Shown here piece by piece: positions 8,967 to 17,315 of a stretch of 64,000 nt of DNA. Position numbers and translations under genes: made by a program. Location: the NCBI RefSeq assembly GCF_026410385.1, contig NZ_JAPMLT010000001.1, positions 62,001 to 126,000 of the forward strand, given 5' to 3'. Origin of the DNA: Tumebacillus lacus (GTDB lineage Bacteria > Bacillota > Bacilli > Tumebacillales > Tumebacillaceae). Below the pieces are notes generated by a model. It was given only the letters and a program-made list of their open reading frames with translations, was not told where the DNA came from and searched no databases. Position 1 is the stretch's first letter; each line of letters begins with the position of its first letter.

Positions 8967-10936
8967 TCGGACGCAAGCTCGGCAATCGCTATGAAGTGAT
9001 CGAGCGCATCGGCGGCGGGGGGATGGCTGTTGTATTTCGGGCCCTGGACACCCTGTTGAACCGTCATGTCTCGATCAAAGTGCTGCGTGCGCAGTTCGCC
9101 ACCGACGAAGAGTTCGTCCGCCGCTTCCGCAGGGAAGCGCAGGCGGCCGCCTCGCTGTCGCACCCGAATGTCGTCAACATTTACGATGTCGGCATGGAAG
9201 GCGAAGACTACTACATCGTCATGGAGTTTGTGGACGGCCTGACGCTCAAAGAAGTGATCCAAGACCGCGCCCCGATGCCCGTCTCGGAAGCGATCGACGT
9301 CACCAAGCAGATCTGCTCGGCGCTCGGCCACGCGCATGAAAACAACATCGTGCATCGCGATATAAAACCGCACAACATCCTGATCGGCAAAGACGGCCGG
9401 GTCAAGGTGACCGACTTTGGCATCGCCCGTGCCATCACGTCGAACACGATCACGCAGGACGGCTCCGTGCTCGGGTCTGTGCATTACTTTTCCCCGGAGC
9501 AAGCGCGCGGCGGCATCACCGATGTCAAATCGGACATCTATTCGCTGGGCGTCGTGCTCTATGAAATGGTGACCGGCGAGCTGCCGTTCTCCGGCGAAAC
9601 ACCGATCTCGGTGGCGCTCAAGCACCTCCAAGATCATTTCATGGAACCGCGCCAGATCAACCCGTCGCTTCCGCAGTCGGTGGAGAACATCGTTCTCAAA
9701 TCGCTGGCGAAAGATCCGACGGTGCGCTACCAGAGCGCCCGTGAGATGCAACGCGATCTGGAAAAGGCGCTGCTGTATCCGAACGTGCCGAAGTTCATCC
9801 CGCCGAGTTTTGATGATCAATCGACGATCCAAGTCCCGGCTGTCGGTCTGCGTCAACACGGCACCAACGCTCCGGGAGCTGTCGAGGCGGAAGAGCAGTC
9901 GTCGAACCACGTGCAGGAGACGCGGGTGAATCGCGAGCAGACGTCGGGCGAGTGGGCGGATAAAAAGAAAAAGAGCTTCTGGAAGCCGGTCGTTTGGCTG
10001 TTTGCGGTCTTCCTGTTGCTCGGTGTCGGCGCCGTCGCCGCCTATGCGATCGTCACCAACTACATGAGCGTTCAAGACGTGGAGATGCCGGACGTCAAAG
10101 GCAAGACGTTCGACGAGGCGGTCAAGGAGCTCGATAAAGCCGGCCTCGACGTCCAGAATATCCACAAGGAAGAGGTCTTCGATGACACAGCCCCGCCGGG
10201 GACGGTGATCAACCAAGACCAATACGCAGGCAAGACGATCAAAGCCAACCGGGAAGTGACGCTGACCGTCTCCAAAGGGGCGGAAAAGCTGGAGATGCCC
10301 GATCTGATCGGCAAGACGAAAGATCAGGCGGCCGATCTGCTCAAACAGCTCAAGATCCCGGCTGGCAAGATCACGTTTGAAGAGAAGGAAGAAAAAGAAA
10401 AGCCGGCCGGCACCGTCATCGGGCAAAATCCGGACCCGGAAGTGTCGATCTCGCCGAACAGCGACATCAAGCTGACCGTCGCCAAAGCGATCCCGACCGT
10501 CCGCCTGCCGGATCTGACCGATACCGCGGAAGAAGATGCCAAGAAAAAACTGAGCGATCTCGGACTGAAAGTCAGCCAGGTCGTCACCTCCACGCACGCG
10601 ACGATCAAAGCGGGTCACGTCATCCGCACGTCGTACCCGCCGGGCACAGAGATGAAAAAAGGTGAGTCGGTCGAGCTGATCGTCTCCAAGGGACCGGAAG
10701 CGGTGAAGCGCACCGTCGAAGTGGTCGTGCCGGTGCCGAACGAAGGCGAAAAAGCGAAGGTCAAGCTGGTTCGACGCGACATGCGCGGCGAGCAGACGGT
10801 CAAAGAAGAGACGATCACCAAAGAGACCAAGTACAACGTGGAATGCTATGTAGCCAAAGATCAGATCGCCTCCATTGAGGTGTACATTGACGGCCAGCCG
10901 GAGCGCACGATCACCGTGCCGTATGACGGCGAATAA
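8963..10936 (+). CDS. prkC: PASTA-domain serine/threonine protein kinase
   Basis: A 657-residue membrane kinase that senses muropeptides or lipid II and phosphorylates cell-wall, translation and germination targets. The cytoplasmic Hanks kinase spans roughly residues 1-270: glycine loop GGGGMAVV, HRDIKPHN and DFGIAR. A basic linker and one transmembrane helix (about 340-362) follow. Outside are three PASTA repeats, each beginning (M/L)PDL or MPDV and ending TVSKG or similar, then a C-terminal beta-rich tail of about 80 residues. The start is GTG, overlapping prpC. Confidence 0.96.
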   Translation: MIGRKLGNRYEVIERIGGGGMAVVFRALDTLLNRHVSIKVLRAQFATDEEFVRRFRREAQAAASLSHPNVVNIYDVGMEGEDYYIVMEFVDGLTLKEVIQDRAPMPVSEAIDVTKQICSALGHAHENNIVHRDIKPHNILIGKDGRVKVTDFGIARAITSNTITQDGSVLGSVHYFSPEQARGGITDVKSDIYSLGVVLYEMVTGELPFSGETPISVALKHLQDHFMEPRQINPSLPQSVENIVLKSLAKDPTVRYQSAREMQRDLEKALLYPNVPKFIPPSFDDQSTIQVPAVGLRQHGTNAPGAVEAEEQSSNHVQETRVNREQTSGEWADKKKKSFWKPVVWLFAVFLLLGVGAVAAYAIVTNYMSVQDVEMPDVKGKTFDEAVKELDKAGLDVQNIHKEEVFDDTAPPGTVINQDQYAGKTIKANREVTLTVSKGAEKLEMPDLIGKTKDQAADLLKQLKIPAGKITFEEKEEKEKPAGTVIGQNPDPEVSISPNSDIKLTVAKAIPTVRLPDLTDTAEEDAKKKLSDLGLKVSQVVTSTHATIKAGHVIRTSYPPGTEMKKGESVELIVSKGPEAVKRTVEVVVPVPNEGEKAKVKLVRRDMRGEQTVKEETITKETKYNVECYVAKDQIASIEVYIDGQPERTITVPYDGE

Positions 10937-10953
10937 TCAGCTGGAGGAAGCAC

Positions 10954-11835
10954 ATGCCGCAAGGAATCATCGTCAAAGCCATCTCAGGATTTTACTACGT
11001 GCAGGACGGAGAGGACGTCCGCCAATGCCGGGCGCGGGGCGTGTTCAAGAAGGAGGGGATCTCGCCGCTGGTCGGTGACCGCGTCGAGTACACCCCGATC
11101 GGCGGGAAGGAGGGCGTCGTGGAGAAAGTCTTTCCCCGCAGATGGGAGCTTGTCCGTCCCCCCGTCGCCAACATCGACCAAGCGGTGTTGACCTTCTCGG
11201 TGCGCGAACCGGAATTTAATGCCAAACTGCTCGATCGGATGCTGGTGCAGCTTGAACGCGTCGGGCTGCCGGCGGTGATCGTGCTGACCAAGCTCGACCT
11301 CCTCGACGATCCTGCGCAGGCGGAGGCGTGGATCGCTCCGTACCGCGAGATGGGCTATGCGACGGCAGCGGTCTCCACCGCCTCGCAAACGGGCTTGGAT
11401 GAGGTACGGGACTTGCTGCGCGGCAAACTTTCGGGTCTGGCAGGCAACTCCGGCGTCGGCAAATCGACGCTGCTCAACTCGCTGGTGCCAGGGCTGAACC
11501 TCGCCATCGGCGAGATCTCGCAAAAGCTCGGGCGCGGCAAACACACGACCCGGCACTCGGAGATCTTCCGCATCTTCGAAGACACCTACGTGATCGACAC
11601 GCCGGGCTTTGCGACGCTGGAGTTTACCGATCTGGAGCCCGCCCGACTGTCTGAGTGCTTCCGCGACGTGTGGGAGATCTCTCACGACTGCAAGTATCGC
11701 GGCTGTCTGCATGAAGGCGAGGACGGTTGCGCAGTGCGCACGGCTGCCGAAGTTGGCACGATCAACCGGGCTCGCTATGAGCATTACCTCGAATTTCTCG
11801 CAGAAGTGAAGGAAGCCAAGGAGTGGAGGTATTAG
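10954..11835 (+). CDS. rsgA: Ribosome small-subunit GTPase RsgA
   Basis: A 293-residue circularly permuted GTPase that checks late 30S assembly. It has an N-terminal OB fold, then the GTPase motifs in permuted order (TKLD as G4 before Walker [13 protein letters not shown] and DTPG), and a C-terminal zinc site in the [14 protein letters not shown] segment. A CTGGAGGAAG ribosome-binding site precedes the ATG, 17 bases after prkC. Its proximity to PrkC/PrpC is conserved in Firmicutes. Confidence 0.95.
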   Translation: MPQGIIVKAISGFYYVQDGEDVRQCRARGVFKKEGISPLVGDRVEYTPIGGKEGVVEKVFPRRWELVRPPVANIDQAVLTFSVREPEFNAKLLDRMLVQLERVGLPAVIVLTKLDLLDDPAQAEAWIAPYREMGYATAAVSTASQTGLDEVRDLLRGKLSGLAGNSGVGKSTLLNSLVPGLNLAIGEISQKLGRGKHTTRHSEIFRIFEDTYVIDTPGFATLEFTDLEPARLSECFRDVWEISHDCKYRGCLHEGEDGCAVRTAAEVGTINRARYEHYLEFLAEVKEAKEWRY

Positions 11836-11837
11836 AG

Positions 11838-12506
11838 ATGACGAACGGAATGGAACGGACGATCAAAATCGCGCCTTCGATCCTGTCGGCCGACTTTTCC
11901 CGGTTGGGGGAAGAGGTGCATGCGGTGGAGGCGGCCGGGGCTGATCTGATTCACGTCGATGTGATGGACGGTCATTTTGTGCCGAACATCACCATCGGCC
12001 CGCTGGTGGTGGAAGCGATCAAACCGGTCACCTCCCTGCCGCTGGACTGCCACCTGATGATCGAAAACCCGGACCGCTACATCCCACAGTTTGTCAAAGC
12101 GGGGGCGGACATCATCTCGGTCCACGTCGAAGCGACGGCCCATCTGCATCGCACCTTGCAGCTGATCCGCTCGCTCGGGGCCAAGGCGTCGGTCGCGCTC
12201 AACCCGCATACGCCGCTGGTGATGATCGAAAACGTGTTGCAGGACCTCGACATGGTGCTGCTGATGACGGTCAACCCGGGATTTGGCGGCCAGTCCTTTA
12301 TCCCGAACGTGCTCGGCAAGATCGGGGCACTGCGGCAGATGCTCGACGCGCAAGACCTGCATCACGTCGAGATCGAAGTGGACGGCGGCGTGAACGCAGC
12401 GACGTCCAAGCTGGTGCGTGAAGCGGGCGCCAACGTGCTCGTCGCCGGCAGTGCCGTCTACAACACATCCGACTACCGTGCGGCGATCTCTTCGATCCGC
12501 GGCTGA
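11838..12506 (+). CDS. rpe: Ribulose-phosphate 3-epimerase
   Basis: A 222-residue TIM-barrel enzyme of the pentose phosphate pathway that interconverts ribulose-5-phosphate and xylulose-5-phosphate. Visible motifs: [21 protein letters not shown] (metal and catalytic residues), [15 protein letters not shown] and EVDGGVN. The ATG at 11838 is chosen over an in-frame GTG at 11823 because the GGAGGT at 11825-11830 is its ribosome-binding site. The usual downstream neighbour thiN is absent here. Confidence 0.95.
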   Translation: MTNGMERTIKIAPSILSADFSRLGEEVHAVEAAGADLIHVDVMDGHFVPNITIGPLVVEAIKPVTSLPLDCHLMIENPDRYIPQFVKAGADIISVHVEATAHLHRTLQLIRSLGAKASVALNPHTPLVMIENVLQDLDMVLLMTVNPGFGGQSFIPNVLGKIGALRQMLDAQDLHHVEIEVDGGVNAATSKLVREAGANVLVAGSAVYNTSDYRAAISSIRG

Positions 12507-12591
12507 TCCTGAAAAATACGACATGTCCTCACGTCTAAAGTCATCCGAACCCTAATAGGATGTACTACACGGGCAGGGGGACCACACAAAG

Positions 12592-12640
12592 AAACGGTCG
12601 CTCCCGCCGGAACGTGCAACGGCAGGAACGACCGTTTTTT
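12592..12640 (+). terminator. Intrinsic terminator after rpe
   Basis: A long GC-rich stem (AACGGTCG paired with CGACCGTT, extended by an inner CCGCCG/CGGCAGG match) is followed by TTTTTT. It ends the long coaBC-to-rpe run of genes. The 85 bases between rpe and this hairpin hold no gene I can support. Confidence 0.75.
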
Positions 12641-12719
12641 CGTTGCACAAAACGATCTCATACGAATATAAATAATACGGAATGGGCGAGGGTCCGTGCG
12701 GCGAGGAGAGGTGGCACTG

Positions 12720-12896
12720 GTGGCCTTTTACCGGGCACGACGGATGAAGATGCAGATCGGGGCGAGGCGGGGCTTGGGAATCGGCGTGGCGACGACCGGC
12801 CTGGTTCTGACCGTCCGCTATCTGCCGCCGGAGATGTGGGTATCACTGATCGGATTGACTCTGATCTGGGCCGGCTGGATGCTGTTTCGGAATTAG
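12720..12896 (+). CDS. Small membrane protein, unknown function (58 aa)
   Basis: A 58-residue protein of no recognised family. A basic N-terminal segment (RARRMKMQIGARR) is followed by hydrophobic stretches (about 20-34 and 37-55) that could form a hairpin of two short helices or one re-entrant helix. The GTG at 12720 is preferred because AGGAGAGG lies at 12703-12710; a GTG at 12696 is the other option. It occupies the position of thiN between rpe and spoVM. A CATACGAAT stretch at about 12659-12667 vaguely resembles a sigma-E -10, so sporulation expression is possible but unproven. Confidence 0.6.
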   Translation: MAFYRARRMKMQIGARRGLGIGVATTGLVLTVRYLPPEMWVSLIGLTLIWAGWMLFRN

Positions 12897-12959
12897 GGAC
12901 CGAAAACAGCCCGCACCCGCAGCAACAAAAAACATACATCACAGCAAGGAGGGGTCACT

Positions 12960-13043
12960 TTGCGCTTTTACACGATAAAGTTGCCTCGCTTCCTAGGCGG
13001 GATTGTCAAGGCGATGTTGAACGCCGTGCAGAAGGAAAAATAA
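12960..13043 (+). CDS. spoVM: Stage V sporulation protein M, SpoVM (27 aa)
   Basis: A 27-residue open frame starting TTG with AAGGAGGGG at 12946-12954. The translation begins MRFYTIKLPRFLGGIVKAM, nearly identical in pattern to the B. subtilis SpoVM amphipathic helix, including the conserved prolines, the glycine pair and the hydrophobic face. SpoVM sits on the convex outer forespore membrane and anchors SpoIVA to start coat assembly. Its place before rpmB matches B. subtilis. It is too short for routine gene calling. Family membership is very likely; activity is inferred. Confidence 0.93.
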   Translation: MRFYTIKLPRFLGGIVKAMLNAVQKEK

Positions 13044-13071
13044 AAAAGCACCCCGAAAGGTGCTTTTTTAT
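13042..13071 (+). terminator. Terminator between spoVM and rpmB
   Basis: The stem AAAAAAGCACC / GGTGCTTTTTT with a short loop is symmetrical, with A and T runs on both sides, so it can stop transcription of spoVM on the plus strand and of rpmB on the minus strand. Confidence 0.8.
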
Positions 13072-13107
13072 TTGCGTGTATTCGGTTGGACAAGAGTCCG
13101 AACAAAA

Positions 13108-13299
13108 TTAGATCGCACGCTTGACTTTGCCTGCTTTCAGGCAACGGGTGCAGACAGTGACACGCTTTACGGAGCCGTTGATGTTTGCGCGAACTTTTTG
13201 AACGTTCGGCAGCCAGCGGCGTTTGGTATGAATATTGGAGTGGGAAACTTGGTTGCCCGCTTTCGGCTCTTTCCCACACATCTCGCAACGTTTAGCCAT
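13108..13299 (-). CDS. rpmB: 50S ribosomal protein L28
   Basis: A 63-residue L28 with the zinc-type N-terminus CEMCGK and a second CTRC pair, so it is a four-cysteine (C+) form. HTKRRWLPN is the conserved rRNA-binding stretch. On the minus strand the ATG at 13299 follows TAAGGAGGTGC. It is the only minus-strand gene in this block, as in B. subtilis, where rpmB lies opposite spoVM and yloU. Confidence 0.96.
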   Translation of the reverse strand: MAKRCEMCGKEPKAGNQVSHSNIHTKRRWLPNVQKVRANINGSVKRVTVCTRCLKAGKVKRAI

Positions 13300-13379
13300 T
13301 ATAGATTGCACCTCCTTACCTCATAGTCCCGAGGCATATCGACAATAATACAAGAGCGATAGGCCGCAAACACTCACTT

Positions 13380-13408
13380 ATCTTACCATAGGCATTCTAG
13401 CTGTGCAA
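13380..13408 (-). promoter_or_regulatory. Putative sigma-A promoter for rpmB
   Basis: Reading the minus strand: TTGCAC, a 17-base spacer, then TAAGAT preceded by an extended TGG. It lies 80 bases upstream of the rpmB start. The rest of the 279-base gap between rpmB and the Asp23 gene shows no gene; a plus-strand promoter for the Asp23-fakA pair should be there but no strong match stands out. Confidence 0.45.
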
Positions 13409-13578
13409 GCTATCTCTTTGCTAAGCAGATTATTTTTCCTGTAGAGAGCGAAGAACGGATAGATACTTTTCCTTTGTCTGAACTTGTAGTACACTGTTGG
13501 TGCTAGAATTGTCCAACCGAATGATCCAGATACTGTCTGTTCTTCTTTAGTAAGGTCCAGTTTTCAGGGGGTGCGAAT

Positions 13579-13944
13579 ATGCCAAAAGAAATTCAAACTC
13601 AACTCGGGAAGATCACGATCTCGGAAGATGTCATCGCTACTGTAGCCGGGTATGCCGCCTTGGACTGCTACGGATTGGTGGGCATGGCGTCCCGCAAACA
13701 GGTGAAGGATAGCATTACGGAACTGCTCGGCCGCGAAAACCTGAGCAAAGGAGTTCAGGTGCGCACGGTCAACGAACAGGTCATCGTGGACATGTACATC
13801 ATCGTCTCGTACGGCACGCGAATCTCCGAAGTCGCCCACAACGTGATGGACAAGGTCAAATATACATTGGAAAACACTCTCGGCCTCGCGGTTGATCGCG
13901 TCAATGTAGTTGTCCAGGGTGTGCGCGTGATTGGCGAGAGGTAA
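13579..13944 (+). CDS. Asp23/Gls24 family envelope stress protein (YloU-like)
   Basis: A 121-residue member of the Asp23/Gls24 (DUF322) family. The pattern GKITISEDVIATVAGYAALDCYGLVGM and the later VDMYIIVSYGTRI, VDRVNVVVQGVRV are typical. Family members associate with the membrane or envelope; in B. subtilis this gene (yloU) precedes fakA. The ATG follows an AGGGGGTG site. It ends 16 bases before the fakA start and the two are surely cotranscribed. Precise role unknown. Confidence 0.9.
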   Translation: MPKEIQTQLGKITISEDVIATVAGYAALDCYGLVGMASRKQVKDSITELLGRENLSKGVQVRTVNEQVIVDMYIIVSYGTRISEVAHNVMDKVKYTLENTLGLAVDRVNVVVQGVRVIGER

Positions 13945-13960
13945 AAGGAGGTCATTTTTC

Positions 13961-15661
13961 TTGAAGAACCAGCACTTGGATGGCGCTCTGTTTGTACAGA
14001 TGGTGCTCGCCGGGGCTCACAGTTTGGAACGCAACATGGAAAGAGTGAACGCTCTCAACGTCTTTCCGGTGCCGGACGGTGACACGGGAACCAACATGAG
14101 CCTGTCGATGACATCTGGCGTCAACGAACTGAAGCGATACATAAACGAACCGCTGCATCGCGTGGCGGAAGCGGTGTCGACCGGCCTGTTGATGGGCGCG
14201 CGCGGCAACTCCGGCGTCATCTTGTCGCAGCTGTTCCGCGGCTTCTCGAAAGGGATCGCGAAACAATCCCAGATCGATGCCAAAGGATTTGCCGAGGCGC
14301 TGCAAAACGGCGTGACCACCGCGTACTCCGCCGTCGTCAAGCCGGTTGAGGGCACGATCCTCACCGTGGCCAAAGACGCTGCAAAAGCGGCGCTGACAGC
14401 AGCGGGCAAAGCGGGCGCGACCGTCACCGACGTGATGGAAGCGACGATCGTCGAAGCGCAAAAATCGCTCGACCGCACCCCGGACTTGCTCCCGGTGCTC
14501 CGTCAGGCGGGCGTCGTCGACTCCGGCGGCCAAGGCCTCGTCTACATCTACCACGGCTGGATGGCCGCCATGCGCGGCGAGAGTGTCGCGGTCGATGAGA
14601 AACCGGCCAAAGGTCTGACCGTGATGCCGGCACCCAAAAACAAATCGTTGACGGCTGCCGCTGCACACGGCGACCTGGAAACTGAATATGGATATTGCAC
14701 GGAGTTCATCATTCGCATGGAAAAGGTCGCGGAAGATGAGCAGGCGGTTGAGTCGACGGTGCGAGAAGCACTGATCCCGCTGGGTGAGTCCCTGCTGGTC
14801 GTCGCGGCTGACAACATCATCAAGGTTCACATCCACGCTCTGAAGCCGGGCACCGTGCTCGACAAGGCGATGGAGTACGGGGAACTGACCCGCATCAAGA
14901 TCGACAACATGACCGAGCAACATCACAACCTGCAGGTCATGGGTGACGAAGAGGCGGCGGAGGAAGCTCCGCAGGCAGCCGCAGCTCTTGCAGACGAGCC
15001 GAAAAAACCGTTTGGCATCGTCACTGTCACCGCAGGTCAAGGTCTGACTGAGATCTTCCGTTCGCTGGGTGTCGAAGGCGTCATCGAAGGCGGCCAAACG
15101 ATGAACCCGAGCACCGAAGATATCGTCAATGCGGTGAAAGCGCTTCATGCCGAACATGTCTACATCCTGCCGAACAACTCCAACATCATCCTCGCCGCTC
15201 AACAAGCACAGACCGTTCTAGGCGACAATGTCTCGGTGATCCCGACCAAGTCGATCCCGCAAGGTATCGCCGCTGCGATCTCGTTTGACGGGGGGGCAGA
15301 CAGCGCCGAAAACCTGGAGGGCATGCTGGCGAGCATCTCTCGCGTCAAGTCCGGCCAGATCACCCGCGCCGTCCGCGACTCCAACTTCCAAGACTTCGAC
15401 ATTAAAGAAGGCGACTTCATGGGCATGGAAGAAGGAAAAGTCGTGACGCTCGGGAAAGAATTGGATTTGACCGCGATCACGCTGCTTGAGAAAATGGTGG
15501 AGCCGGACAGTGAAGTGGTGACGATCTTCTACGGAGATGACGTCGGCGAAGAGCAGGCGAATACTCTGCTGGAAGCGGCGCAAAACCAATTCGATCATTG
15601 CGAATTTGAACTTCATTATGGCGGTCAACCGCTGTATTCTTATATTTTCTCTGTTGAATAG
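13961..15661 (+). CDS. fakA: Fatty acid kinase catalytic subunit FakA (DAK2 domain)
   Basis: A 566-residue protein: an N-terminal DhaL-like ATP-binding domain (VFPVPDGDTGTNMSLSM, with metal-binding Asp residues, and GARGNSGVILSQLFRG), a middle domain, and a C-terminal domain including GQGLTEIF and ILPNNSNI. With FakB acyl carriers it phosphorylates exogenous fatty acids for phospholipid synthesis. The TTG start at 13961 follows AAGGAGGT at 13945-13952; an upstream in-frame TTG overlaps the Asp23 gene. No fakB lies in the window. Confidence 0.92.
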   Translation: MKNQHLDGALFVQMVLAGAHSLERNMERVNALNVFPVPDGDTGTNMSLSMTSGVNELKRYINEPLHRVAEAVSTGLLMGARGNSGVILSQLFRGFSKGIAKQSQIDAKGFAEALQNGVTTAYSAVVKPVEGTILTVAKDAAKAALTAAGKAGATVTDVMEATIVEAQKSLDRTPDLLPVLRQAGVVDSGGQGLVYIYHGWMAAMRGESVAVDEKPAKGLTVMPAPKNKSLTAAAAHGDLETEYGYCTEFIIRMEKVAEDEQAVESTVREALIPLGESLLVVAADNIIKVHIHALKPGTVLDKAMEYGELTRIKIDNMTEQHHNLQVMGDEEAAEEAPQAAAALADEPKKPFGIVTVTAGQGLTEIFRSLGVEGVIEGGQTMNPSTEDIVNAVKALHAEHVYILPNNSNIILAAQQAQTVLGDNVSVIPTKSIPQGIAAAISFDGGADSAENLEGMLASISRVKSGQITRAVRDSNFQDFDIKEGDFMGMEEGKVVTLGKELDLTAITLLEKMVEPDSEVVTIFYGDDVGEEQANTLLEAAQNQFDHCEFELHYGGQPLYSYIFSVE

Positions 15662-15680
15662 TGTCTGACCGAAGAAACCA

Positions 15681-15713
15681 GTCCTGTCGTACTTTTCGGC
15701 AGGACCTTTTTTC
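15681..15713 (+). terminator. Intrinsic terminator after fakA
   Basis: The stem GTCCTGTCG / CGGCAGGAC with a TACTTTT loop is followed by a T-rich run. It separates the Asp23-fakA unit from the serine dehydratase genes. Confidence 0.8.
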
Positions 15714-15741
15714 TCTCAGGCGGAGGAGGAAGAGACCCATC

Positions 15742-16413
15742 ATGTCTTCGTTTCGCCATTCTTTTGATATAATCGGTCCGGTGATGATCGGGCCGTCCAG
15801 CTCGCACACGGCCGGTGCGGCCCGCCTCGGTCGGATGGCGCGCAGTTTGTTCGGCCGTCAACCGGAGGTCGCGGAGATCACGCTGTACGGTTCGTTTGCC
15901 AAGACTTATAAGGGGCACGGCACCGATGTGGCGCTGGTCGCGGGCCTGCTCGATTTTGAAACGCACGACCCCCGGATCCCGGACTCGCTGAAAATCGCGG
16001 AAAGCCTCGACTTCCACGTAACGTTCCGCCCGGGCAGACCCAACCCGGACTTTCACCCCAACACCGCACGGATCTCGCTGAAAGCCGGCGAGGACGCGTT
16101 TGAGCTGCTCGGCTGCTCGATCGGCGGCGGAGCGGTGGAAGTGCTGGAGATCTACGGATTTCAGGTAAAGATCACCGGGTCCTACCCGACGCTGGTCATT
16201 CCGCACGCGGACCGTTACGGTGTCGTGGCAGCGGTGACGGCGATCCTCTCCGCTCACCAACTGAACATCTCGACGATGGAGGTCGCTCGCCGAGGGCGGG
16301 GCTCCGACGCGCTGATGGTGATCGGCACCGACGAGATGCCGCCTGATGACGCGGTCGCGGCGATCCAGTCGTTGGACGCTGTGCGGCAGGTGGCCAGGAT
16401 CAACCCTTCCTAA
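15742..16413 (+). CDS. sdaAB: L-serine dehydratase, iron-sulfur-dependent, beta subunit
   Basis: A 223-residue subunit of the two-chain serine dehydratase that turns L-serine into pyruvate and ammonia. GPSSSHTAGA is the substrate-binding signature. A C-terminal ACT domain (about 150-223, HADRYGVVAAVTAIL) probably senses an amino acid. The ATG at 15742 follows GGCGGAGGAGGAAG; a GTG at 15661 overlapping fakA was rejected. sdaAA follows after 11 bases. The fakA-sdaAB-sdaAA-recG order matches B. subtilis. Confidence 0.95.
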   Translation: MSSFRHSFDIIGPVMIGPSSSHTAGAARLGRMARSLFGRQPEVAEITLYGSFAKTYKGHGTDVALVAGLLDFETHDPRIPDSLKIAESLDFHVTFRPGRPNPDFHPNTARISLKAGEDAFELLGCSIGGGAVEVLEIYGFQVKITGSYPTLVIPHADRYGVVAAVTAILSAHQLNISTMEVARRGRGSDALMVIGTDEMPPDDAVAAIQSLDAVRQVARINPS

Positions 16414-16424
16414 GGAGGTACACC

Positions 16425-17315
16425 ATGAGATTTCGCAACCTTGCAGAATTAGTAGCGGTCGCGGAGCAAGAGAAGAAGCCGATGTATGAGATCATGATCG
16501 AAGAGCATGTCAACGAGACGGGACAGACTCGTGAGCAGGTCATCCAGACGATGACCGATTCTTTTGATGTGATGGTGGCTTCTGTGCAACGTGGCCTGAC
16601 TGAAGATATCAAATCGTTTTCCGGACTGACCGGCGGCGATGCGAAGCGCGTTTATGAGTATGCGCAAAAAGGCAAGACTCTGCTCGGCAAACAGGCGACA
16701 GAGGCGGTGGCGATGGCGCTGTCCACCTCGGAGGTCAACGCGGCGATGGGTTTGGTGGTCGCCACACCGACGGCGGGCTCCTGCGGCATTTTGCCGGGTG
16801 TCCTCTCCTCGTTGCGCGAGTCGCTCGGCCTTGAGAAGGAACAACTGGTGCTCGGCATGTTCACAGCGGCTGCTGTCGGCTATGTCGTCGCCAACAACGC
16901 CTCGATCTCAGGTGCGGGCGGCGGTTGCCAAGCGGAAGTCGGCTCCGCGACGGCGATGGCGGCGGCTGCCGCTGTGGAACTGGCCGGTGGTTCGCCGGAG
17001 CAGGCGATCCAAGCGGCGGGTCTGGCGTTGAAAAACGTCCTCGGCCTCGTCTGCGATCCGGTGGCGGGCCTCGTCGAGGTGCCGTGCATCATCCGCAACG
17101 GCTTTGGCTCCGTCTTGGCGCTGGCCGGCGCGGATATGGCGCTGGCAGGTGTGCGCAGCGTGATTCCGCCGGATGAGGTCATCCTTGCGATGTACAACAT
17201 CGGCAAGCAAATGCCGGTCGAATTGCGGGAGACGGCGATGGGCGGTCTCGCCACGACCCCGACCGGCAAAAAAATTGAAAAACAGATCTACGGGGACGAG
17301 TTGAACGAGGCGTGA
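16425..17315 (+). CDS. sdaAA: L-serine dehydratase, iron-sulfur-dependent, alpha subunit
   Basis: A 296-residue catalytic subunit carrying the oxygen-sensitive 4Fe-4S cluster. Candidate cluster cysteines lie in AGSCGILPG, GGGCQAEVG and LVCDPVAGLVEVPC, in the usual family order. The ATG follows AAGGAGGTACACC. The stop overlaps the recG GTG start as GTGA. Confidence 0.95.
   Translation: MRFRNLAELVAVAEQEKKPMYEIMIEEHVNETGQTREQVIQTMTDSFDVMVASVQRGLTEDIKSFSGLTGGDAKRVYEYAQKGKTLLGKQATEAVAMALSTSEVNAAMGLVVATPTAGSCGILPGVLSSLRESLGLEKEQLVLGMFTAAAVGYVVANNASISGAGGGCQAEVGSATAMAAAAAVELAGGSPEQAIQAAGLALKNVLGLVCDPVAGLVEVPCIIRNGFGSVLALAGADMALAGVRSVIPPDEVILAMYNIGKQMPVELRETAMGGLATTPTGKKIEKQIYGDELNEA

Noticed and set aside
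8624-10618. Long minus-strand frame opposite prpC-prkC
   Set aside because: Same GC-skew artefact; His/Arg/Asp-rich composition and no motif.
12931-12940. CATACATC as a sigma-E -10 for spoVM
   Set aside because: A transcript starting from it would begin at or inside the AAGGAGG of spoVM and lose the ribosome-binding site.
12560-13111. Plus-strand frame spanning the rpe terminator and spoVM
   Set aside because: It runs through two terminators and over the well-supported spoVM and small membrane genes in other frames.
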